DNA from: an uncultured Planctomycetaceae bacterium
GTDB lineage: Bacteria; Planctomycetota; Planctomycetia; Planctomycetales; Planctomycetaceae
NCBI GenBank assembly: GCA_903871805.1
Contig: CAIQIE010000014.1
Location: 1-60,900 of the forward strand
DNA: 60,900 bases
Direction of reading: 5' to 3'
Shown one piece after another: positions 55,117-60,900 of this stretch; position 1 is the first letter of the stretch, and the number at the start of each line of letters is the position of its first letter. Both the position numbers and the translations under genes were made by a program. Under the pieces are notes generated by a model that had not been told where the DNA came from, made no database searches, and saw only the letters and a program-made list of their open reading frames with translations.

Positions 55117-57342
55117 TCAGTGATTGAACATGAATTCGCGGGTATTCATCAGTGCCCAGATCAGGTCCTGAAGAGATTCTGGCGAGGGCTGCGGCGAATC
55201 GATGGGAGCTCCGGCCGCATCCGTCTGTGCGGCTGTCAGGTATTCCACGGCGGTCTGCATTTCGCTGGCCCTCGGATACCTTGAAAACGCCTGAAGGTAC
55301 AATTCCGTGACGCGGTTTTCCACCGGTTGAGACGATTTAGAGAGCTGGTCTGCCTTTCCACCACCTGAGGCAAGTTTGCCACGAATATCACCGGCATTCA
55401 TCAGATGCAGACTCTGGGAAAGACTGGAGGACTGGCCTCGCTCACACTCACACACACTTTCATTCTCCGGACGCCCAAATACCCGAAGAAACGGGGATGC
55501 TGTGTTGTAGCTGTTATCCGGCAACGCGATCGCTCGGGTTCCCTGAGGCAGATTCGGAAAATCAGTTTTTGACCCGCTGAGATCATCGATTGCGTCCAGA
55601 AGGACTTCCGCCTGCAGTCGCCGCGGGTAATACCTGGAATAGTTCTGCTGGTCGACAATGTTTGACTCATTGGGGGCAGAGCTCAGTTGATATGCAGACG
55701 ATTGCGTCATCAGACGTACCAGCGCCTTCAGATCAAAGCCACTGTCCACGAAGTGCTTCTCTAACGCTGCAAGAAGTTCCGGATTCGTGGGCGGATTGCT
55801 GTCACGAATGTCGTCCTCCGGCTCAATCAGCCCGCGACGGAAAAAGTGCTTCCAATACCTGTTGACCAGCGCTTTTGCAAAGAACGGGTTCTGCGGAGAG
55901 CTCATCCAGTCCGCAAGCTTCAGTCTCGGATCCTCATCCGGCCCGATCGATGCAATCTCAGTCCCCAGCGCCGATGGCTTCAGGACAGTACCACTGCGAA
56001 TATTGGTGGCTCCGGCAATCCCACGCTTGTGAAAGATCATGTCCTCACCGCGCGTGGCTGTCGGTTTGCGACCCACCTGCGAGAAAAATGCGGTCAGCCC
56101 GTAATAGTCATCCTGACTCCATCGCTCAAAAGGATGATGGTGACACTGAGCACACTGCATGCGAACGCCAAGGAAGAGCTGCGCGACGTCTTCCTGCTGC
56201 TGCTTTGGCTCACGCACTCGCTTGTACCATGCGACCGGGGGATTGGCGATCACTGTTCCTGTTGCAGCCAGCAGTTCACGCACAAACTGATCGTAGGGTT
56301 TGTTGCTTAGCAGGCTGTCGCGCACCCACGCATGAAAGGCAAAGTTGGATGTAATGTCGCTGGCGTCATCTCGCCGGTTCTTCAACAGTGCCGTCCATTT
56401 TCCAGCAAAGAAATCAGCATACTCGGGACTGGCCAGCAGAGAGTCGATCAGCGTGTCCCGTTTTCCAGGGGTTGCGTCTTCCAGAAAGGCACGCGACTCT
56501 GCTGCCGTGGGAAGTCGGCCGGCAATGTCCAGTGTGACCCGCCGCAGGAATGTCGCATCATCAGTGCGGGCTGATGGAGGAACACCAAGATCTCGCAGGT
56601 TCGCAAAGACAAGTTCATCGACAAAATTTCGGATTTCAGGCACAGCCGGCACCGGAGCACCCAGTGGAATCGATGCGTTAAAGACCGACACTCTGCCCTG
56701 ATATCGAACCATAATGGCCACTTTTCCGGGAATATCAAATGCCGTGACAGTACCAGATTCAGAGACCTCGGCCATGGCCCGATCATTGGATTCGTACAAC
56801 GCTCGCCCCGTCACATCCCGCTGCTGCCCGTCTGCATAATGGGCGATCGTACGCAACTGCTGAGTGCCATTTCGCTCCACCTGACCTTTTCCTGGTTCTA
56901 CCGTCAGCGAGGTCAATGCAGGAGCTTGTTTGCCGTCCCATGGTGCCCCGTCACCGATCCACTTCACCAGTATCTGCCAGGCTTCTGACTGCTCGGTAAT
57001 CCTGCGGCCTCCACCATGCGGCGTTGCTCCTGTGGCTTTCAGCACCAACAGACTTTTTTCCGGTGCTGCCGGAAACAGCCGACGACCTCGCGCTTCTTTG
57101 ACAAGGTGTTCGTAATCCTCTTCCGCCTCAAAACCCAGCAGCGAAAGCTGAAACCCGTTCTGGCCGTTGCCGGCCTTCGCATGGCAGACGCCGGCATTGC
57201 AGCCATGCCGTGTTAGCATCGGCAGGACGTCGTTCACGAAACTCACTGACGAGGATTCGGCAGCTTTTAGCTGAGCGGAAAATGTGAGCAGCCAAAGAGT
57301 CGCGAGGGTTGCGAATCGGCTGTTCCAGAGTATGCGGCTCAT
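55117..57342 (-). CDS. DUF1549/DUF1553 planctomycete cytochrome-like protein
   Basis: Exported 741-residue protein of a family typical of planctomycetes. Signal peptide at 1-27 (cleavage near LKA-AE). A cytochrome c-like N-terminal domain carries CNAGVCH (a C-x4-CH variant), followed by an Ig-like (BIG2-type) region around residues 145-220, the DUF1549 region (FVDELVFANLRDLGVP, RRVTLDIAGRLPTAAE), CAQCHHHP as a second CxxCH site, and DUF1553 (NRYWKHFFRRGLIEPEDDI). An upstream in-frame ATG is at 57354; 57342 begins the signal. Such genes are usually followed by a DUF1501 gene, but here an SDR gene follows. Role in polysaccharide degradation is suggested for the class, not shown. Confidence 0.93.
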   Translation of the reverse strand: MSRILWNSRFATLATLWLLTFSAQLKAAESSSVSFVNDVLPMLTRHGCNAGVCHAKAGNGQNGFQLSLLGFEAEEDYEHLVKEARGRRLFPAAPEKSLLVLKATGATPHGGGRRITEQSEAWQILVKWIGDGAPWDGKQAPALTSLTVEPGKGQVERNGTQQLRTIAHYADGQQRDVTGRALYESNDRAMAEVSESGTVTAFDIPGKVAIMVRYQGRVSVFNASIPLGAPVPAVPEIRNFVDELVFANLRDLGVPPSARTDDATFLRRVTLDIAGRLPTAAESRAFLEDATPGKRDTLIDSLLASPEYADFFAGKWTALLKNRRDDASDITSNFAFHAWVRDSLLSNKPYDQFVRELLAATGTVIANPPVAWYKRVREPKQQQEDVAQLFLGVRMQCAQCHHHPFERWSQDDYYGLTAFFSQVGRKPTATRGEDMIFHKRGIAGATNIRSGTVLKPSALGTEIASIGPDEDPRLKLADWMSSPQNPFFAKALVNRYWKHFFRRGLIEPEDDIRDSNPPTNPELLAALEKHFVDSGFDLKALVRLMTQSSAYQLSSAPNESNIVDQQNYSRYYPRRLQAEVLLDAIDDLSGSKTDFPNLPQGTRAIALPDNSYNTASPFLRVFGRPENESVCECERGQSSSLSQSLHLMNAGDIRGKLASGGGKADQLSKSSQPVENRVTELYLQAFSRYPRASEMQTAVEYLTAAQTDAAGAPIDSPQPSPESLQDLIWALMNTREFMFNH

Positions 57343-57834
57343 GAAAATCACCATGCACCGGCAAGGAGTGTACTGAGGGTGGGAGAATTATGGTTTCTGC
57401 ACGTGCCGCCAAAGCTGTTACCGAAATCGATACTGTTCTGATCTGTCGCGCAGTGGGCAATTTACCAGCCCGTCGCCAAATTCATAATCCTTGAGTTTAC
57501 CCTAGAGCATGGGCCGCGGTCCACTGCGAATCGGCCTGAGTACAGAACGAAACGAAAGTCGTGACCAGGGAAAAGGTCCGCGTACCGCCTGATCCGCCTT
57601 TATGGGCCATCGCCACTGATCCGATAAAATGCTCCCGCAGGTCATGGTTTCTCATGGTCTGCCAGTCCGCTCCCCGCCTTATCGTTCAGCAGACGCCGGA
57701 TGGTCCCGGGGCAATAACTGAACAACACCAGGACACCACCGAGTGCTGCCGGTGCTTGCCCCAATGGCTCTGTTTGTCAGCGTCACTTCCGAACTTTTCA
57801 ACCCTCTGCTACGAAAGCTCTGCCCCCGCTTCTG
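57343..57834. other. Intergenic region upstream of DUF1549 gene
   Basis: About 490 bases. A plus-strand frame of 106 codons here has no recognisable protein feature. It should contain the promoter of the DUF1549/DUF1553 gene. Confidence 0.4.
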
Positions 57835-58473
57835 TCAATCGCCCACGCAGGCTTCTGCGTTCTGCCGGAGCAGTTCACTGACTTCGGTGTCACTGGTTTG
57901 ACCAAACTCCCGATAGAATTCACCCACCGCCGAAAACTGCGTTGGAGTCTTCAGGCAGAAAAATTCGTCAGCCCTTTTCCGTAGTGCCGCACAGACGTCC
58001 TTCGGTGCAACCGGTACCGCGACCACAATCCCGGCTGGATGCTGTTCCCGAATTGATGCGATCGCTGCCTGCATCGTGGCCCCGGTTGCCAGGCCGTCGT
58101 CCGTGATCAGCACGTACTTCCCGCCGACTACCGGCGGTGCCCGATGGCCACGGTAGCGCTGCTCGCGCCTGCACAACTCCGCTCTCTCACGGCGTGTGAC
58201 CTCTTCCAGTTCTTCCGGCGAGATCATGTCCGTCTCGTTCAATACCCGAATATGGTCTCCTGCAATAGCGCCAACAGCGAACTCTGGATTTCCCGGATGC
58301 CCCAGCTTGCGGACTAACAGCACGTCCAGTGGCACATGAAATCCACTGGCAATCACTGCCGCAACAGGCATTCCACCACGCGGTATTCCCAGAATGATGT
58401 CGGGCCTTCGGCTCAACCGCTGCTGAAGCAGGGTAAACAATTGCTGTCCGGCATCATCCCGATTGCGAAACAT
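57835..58473 (-). CDS. Phosphoribosyltransferase family protein
   Basis: A 212-residue soluble protein of the PRTase fold. The PRPP-binding loop is YVLITDDGLATGATM (acidic pair Asp-Asp followed by the GxxTGAT loop). IILGIPRGGMPVAAVIA and DVLLVRKLGHPGNPEFAVGAI resemble the large group of putative phosphoribosyltransferases sometimes fused to dienelactone hydrolase. The substrate base is unknown. The ATG at 58473 follows a gggag-containing stretch; the frame opens at 58521. A PAC2-family gene lies about 170 bases upstream on the same strand, with no known functional tie. Confidence 0.87.
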   Translation of the reverse strand: MFRNRDDAGQQLFTLLQQRLSRRPDIILGIPRGGMPVAAVIASGFHVPLDVLLVRKLGHPGNPEFAVGAIAGDHIRVLNETDMISPEELEEVTRRERAELCRREQRYRGHRAPPVVGGKYVLITDDGLATGATMQAAIASIREQHPAGIVVAVPVAPKDVCAALRKRADEFFCLKTPTQFSAVGEFYREFGQTSDTEVSELLRQNAEACVGD

Positions 58474-58647
58474 GAATCCCTGCTCCCGGAACTTGATCTG
58501 CAGCACGTGTTTCGCATGCACAATCGTACGCGGCTGGACGGGAAACGCCTGAGAGGCGTCACAAGATAATTCACGACAGTTCCGCTCAGACAGCCTGCTG
58601 ACGTCATCGGAATCAACGTGGTCATGTGCTATAGCCAGTATGCCCTG

Positions 58648-59610
58648 CTATGAAACCCCTGGGTCCGCTCGGAATAAATCCAGAAAACGGTCTTCGAATT
58701 CGGCGAAGACTCCCAAACGATCCAATTCGTTTTTCAGCTCAAAAGCATTTGATCTGTCTGATACGGCCTCTGCAAACAGTTGCTCAATTCGGCGCGCGTC
58801 ACTCGCACTCAAGGCTGCCCTCTCGGGATTTTTTCGTGCCTCGGCCTCAGGCGAGTCTTCTGGTTCTTCATCGTCTGACGACTCCTTTTCCATCTGCTGC
58901 TGCAATCGCTGCAGCAGCTTTCCAAGCTGAGATTTGATTGCATCAGCCTGTTGCTGAAGCTCCGTAAAATCCAGTGGGAAATTGGCGATCGTCGTGAAAA
59001 TCCTTAGCACGGCGATTGATGCTGCGGGGAAAGGAAAGTGTGCAAACAGCGTCGGAATTTCACCAAGGAGTCCGGTGCCTTCTATGCCGCGTTCCATTGC
59101 CGCAGCCAGCAGAATCCCGTTCAATCCGGAAACCTGGCCGTCCTCCAGCACCGGAACCTCCAACTGCTCAAACTCTGTGATCCCGGAAGATTCTGTGGTC
59201 ATCCCAAACACCCTTGGGTTGCTCTCCGGGGCCATCTCAGTAGCCATGGCAGCCAGTGTGAAAATCCGGGTAACGCCAAGGCTAACTGCAAGGTCCATCA
59301 CGTGATTGCTAAATTTGGCCTTGTCCGTCTGAGGCTGTCCTTCGCTGAGCAGCACAAGCAGGTCATGCTGACCTTTGGGGGCTTTCCAGACAAACAGACG
59401 ACTACGCGGTGCGCACACCGGCTGAATGACGCCGGACTTAACGTCAACATGGTCCACGTCAAAAAAAGTTTTCGTGTTGATTTCCGTCAGCAGCGACATC
59501 CGCATCCGGGCAATCAGATAATACCCAGCCGCTACAGCAACATGCCCCATCCCCGGCCAGACTGCAAGCATCCAGGGGGAATTCAAATCTGCCTTGATAT
59601 CCTTCGCCAC
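58648..59610 (-). CDS. PAC2 family protein (proteasome-assembly-chaperone-like fold)
   Basis: A 320-residue soluble protein of the PAC2 family. Family blocks seen: LAVWPGMGHVAVAAGYYLI at the N-terminus, LLVLLSEGQPQ, RIFTLAAMATEM, SGLNGILLAAAMERGIEGTGLLGEIP with the usual late glycines, and AVLRIFTTI. A C-terminal segment (about 225-320) is coiled-coil-like and very acidic (KESSDDEEPEDSPEAEARK), outside the core fold. The frame begins with a GTG at 59610 that has a gaggtggtg site. PAC2 proteins occur in archaea and actinobacteria, often near ATP-grasp or proteasome genes (general knowledge). Function here unknown. Confidence 0.82.
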   Translation of the reverse strand: MAKDIKADLNSPWMLAVWPGMGHVAVAAGYYLIARMRMSLLTEINTKTFFDVDHVDVKSGVIQPVCAPRSRLFVWKAPKGQHDLLVLLSEGQPQTDKAKFSNHVMDLAVSLGVTRIFTLAAMATEMAPESNPRVFGMTTESSGITEFEQLEVPVLEDGQVSGLNGILLAAAMERGIEGTGLLGEIPTLFAHFPFPAASIAVLRIFTTIANFPLDFTELQQQADAIKSQLGKLLQRLQQQMEKESSDDEEPEDSPEAEARKNPERAALSASDARRIEQLFAEAVSDRSNAFELKNELDRLGVFAEFEDRFLDLFRADPGVS

Positions 59611-59721
59611 AACTCACCACCTCTCCCGTTGCCACATGTCGGAAACGCACGGAAAAACGTTCATGCATTCCATGTGCCGGATTCGCTGGCATCAGCGCAA
59701 CCCGAGGAACTGCAGGGCAAG

Positions 59722-59910
59722 TCAGAATAGAAATGGGTATATGCCTCCCGAGAATGTCACGCCGGACGATGGCACAGACTGTGCTGATTCCCGCGCATAG
59801 GGATCACCCGCTCTGACCCATTGACGATCAAATGCTGCAATGCGTTCAAGGCAGAACAGAGTGAAGTACCCCGCAGGATTCCCCGGGCTGTTCGTCAGTA
59901 TGCCCGTCAT
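59722..59910 (-). CDS. Possible small ORF, doubtful
   Basis: A 62-codon minus-strand frame just downstream of the transposase gene. It contains GYFTLFCLERIAAFDRQW and VPSSGVTFSGGIYPF, with no signal peptide or known domain. It might be a peptide associated with the mobile element or an accidental frame; similarity to other small planctomycete frames is a vague impression only. Confidence 0.2.
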   Translation of the reverse strand: MTGILTNSPGNPAGYFTLFCLERIAAFDRQWVRAGDPYARESAQSVPSSGVTFSGGIYPFLF

Positions 59911-59988
59911 TCCCCCGCAGGCAGGAAACCAGCGAGTTTGACCGAATATCGCAAAAAGCCCCCACGATATCGTCCGAATTCAAATCGC

Positions 59989-60003
59989 AGGTGCCAGGCA
60001 CCT
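59989..60003. repeat. Short palindrome near transposase gene (candidate REP end)
   Basis: aggtgccaggcacct is a perfect 15-base palindrome around a central A, about 50 bases past the transposase stop (60051). REP-associated transposases of the IS200/Y1 group act on short hairpin-forming repeats, so a link is possible but not demonstrated from one copy. Confidence 0.4.
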
Positions 60004-60050
60004 CTGGTCGTAAACGAAACATACAGAGAGACTTGTGACTTATCCGGCAC

Positions 60051-60896
60051 TCAGCTTTTGTTGGCTGCCGTACGGCAGTTTCTCCTCAGCGTACTGACCC
60101 CTGCAAGAGCCTCTGGACGCCCTGCTTCCGTGCGGAATCGGCGACGGAAGTTCCGCACCAGATCCAGCCAGGAATCTACGGTACAATCCAGCCGCTCCAT
60201 GATTGGCTTCAGATCGCCGGAAATCGCTCCCGGCTTATCCCGTCGCAATTGTCGCCCTGTCCAGTCCAGCAACTGCAGGTACTGATCCAATGACATGAAC
60301 AGACAGCCCTTATTGCTGGCTCGTCGGGTAGTCCTCTTTTCACGAGCCTTCTTTTGCTTCGGCTCCAGTTCAACCGGAGCCAGCCAACCGGCACGCGAAC
60401 CGTGCTCTGTCTTCACCGCCTGCATTTCGGCCGTGCGATTGGACTGGGCCTCCTGACGATCCTTGATGCGTTCCTGAGCACTCGTGAAATCACTGGATTC
60501 AGGGGACTCCGCGATACCGGCTCGAATAGGATTCAGGTCCACGTACGCCATGCAGGCCGCAATGGCCATTTCATCCAGCAGCGGTTGAGCCTTGTAGCGG
60601 GATTCCCAGAAGTGCCCCCGTACTTTGTCTTCCCGATTTGCTTCCTTCGCAATCGGCTCACACAGACACTTCATAAACCAGGATAGATTCGACAGCCGGC
60701 GACGTTTTTCCTTCATTCCATTGGGGCTGTTGTTGATCTTTGCCAACTCCTCTTCGGTAGGTTCCGCAGGCGATTTGTCTTTGTTTTTTCGCTTCGGAAA
60801 CAGATTCCACCACCGACGAGCCAAATCTTCATCCGACCAGGAAGTCCCAACATCCGGCCGGGTTCTGACCACCACGTGCAGATGATTGCTCATCAC
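60051..60896 (-). CDS. REP-associated tyrosine transposase (Y1/HUH), partial
   Basis: C-terminal 281 residues of a single-stranded-DNA transposase of the IS200/RAYT type; the true N-terminus lies beyond the window edge. The HUH motif is SNHLHVVV (His-x-His, at the left edge of the fragment), and the catalytic-tyrosine motif is YVDLNPIRAG with the Asn-Pro-Ile-Arg-Ala-Gly sequence conserved in the group. A long C-terminal extension (from about 150) is basic and carries no recognised function. Such genes are usually single-copy, domesticated or REP-linked, rather than flanked by terminal inverted repeats. Confidence 0.85.
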   Translation of the reverse strand: MMSNHLHVVVRTRPDVGTSWSDEDLARRWWNLFPKRKNKDKSPAEPTEEELAKINNSPNGMKEKRRRLSNLSWFMKCLCEPIAKEANREDKVRGHFWESRYKAQPLLDEMAIAACMAYVDLNPIRAGIAESPESSDFTSAQERIKDRQEAQSNRTAEMQAVKTEHGSRAGWLAPVELEPKQKKAREKRTTRRASNKGCLFMSLDQYLQLLDWTGRQLRRDKPGAISGDLKPIMERLDCTVDSWLDLVRNFRRRFRTEAGRPEALAGVSTLRRNCRTAANKS

Positions 60897-60900
60897 CGCA

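Larger units (their letters stand above)
59611..60050. other. Gap between PAC2 gene and transposase gene
   Basis: About 440 bases. It holds a small possible frame (59722-59910, minus) and a 15-base palindrome (59989-60003), both listed separately. Confidence 0.4.

Noticed and set aside
57561..57881. 106-codon plus-strand frame
   Set aside because: Overlaps the 3' end of the phosphoribosyltransferase gene on the opposite strand and has no recognisable features.

Overview
The window reads as chromosomal DNA of a planctomycete (phylum Planctomycetota, probably order Planctomycetales). This rests on families that are typical of or enriched in that group: a DUF1559 prepilin-like protein followed by a small lipoprotein, a DUF1549/DUF1553 cytochrome-like protein, a DUF4159 protein, two PEP-CTERM proteins, a tagaturonate epimerase, several alanine/proline-rich exported proteins and weakly conserved Shine-Dalgarno sites. 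GC content looks moderate (mid-50s percent by eye). Genes are loosely packed, with many 300-900 base gaps. No rRNA, tRNA, CRISPR array or complete insertion sequence was recognised.

Layout. 0.4-3.3 kb (minus): RbsC-type sugar permease and a phosphohexomutase. 3.8-5.2 kb (plus): short RecQ-like helicase. 5.3-7.7 kb (minus): aldehyde dehydrogenase and exported FKBP isomerase, with hairpin terminators. 8.3-10.4 kb (plus): xylose isomerase and RraA-like protein. 10.4-12.6 kb: TruB and a small lipoprotein (minus), then a BshB1-like deacetylase (plus). 12.8-14.6 kb (minus): two paralogous PEP-CTERM proteins. 15.2-19 kb (plus): DinB-like protein, DJ-1/PfpI protein, tagaturonate epimerase and SDR dehydrogenase, the last two a likely hexuronate module. 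19-25.5 kb: VWA protein, HemD, a membrane-anchored calpain-like protease with an EF-hand, a TPR protein and two Hsp20 genes. 26-31 kb: small conserved protein, ammonium transporter, and an exported protein ending in a degenerate receiver-like domain. 31.2-36.8 kb (minus): probable operon of PH-like membrane protein, cysteine desulfurase, DUF4159 protein and RNase HII-like protein. 37.3-41.7 kb (minus): GlgC, exported helical protein, flavin reductase. 42-46.6 kb (plus): FolM/PTR1-like SDR, APC permease, 5-oxoprolinase subunits PxpB and PxpC. 46.8-48.4 kb (plus): DUF1559 protein and lipoprotein. 48.8-52 kb (minus): basic-tailed protein with an RNA-polymerase-alpha-CTD-like domain, an unknown protein, and an FtsQ-like protein. 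53-54.2 kb (plus): proline-rich lipoprotein. 54.3-60.9 kb (minus): SDR, DUF1549/DUF1553 protein, phosphoribosyltransferase, PAC2-family protein, and a REP-associated (Y1/HUH) transposase cut by the window edge.

Functionally, much of the window concerns carbohydrate handling (permease, phosphohexomutase, XylA, tagaturonate epimerase, GlgC, aldehyde dehydrogenase), nitrogen and amino-acid handling (Amt, APC permease, PxpBC), protein quality control (FKBP, Hsp20 pair, calpain-like protease) and envelope biology (PEP-CTERM, DUF1559, FtsQ). The observations most worth a second look are the EF-hand calpain-like protease, the basic-tail/alpha-CTD-like protein, the exported receiver-like protein, and dispersed palindromic repeats that may relate to the transposase family at the right edge.
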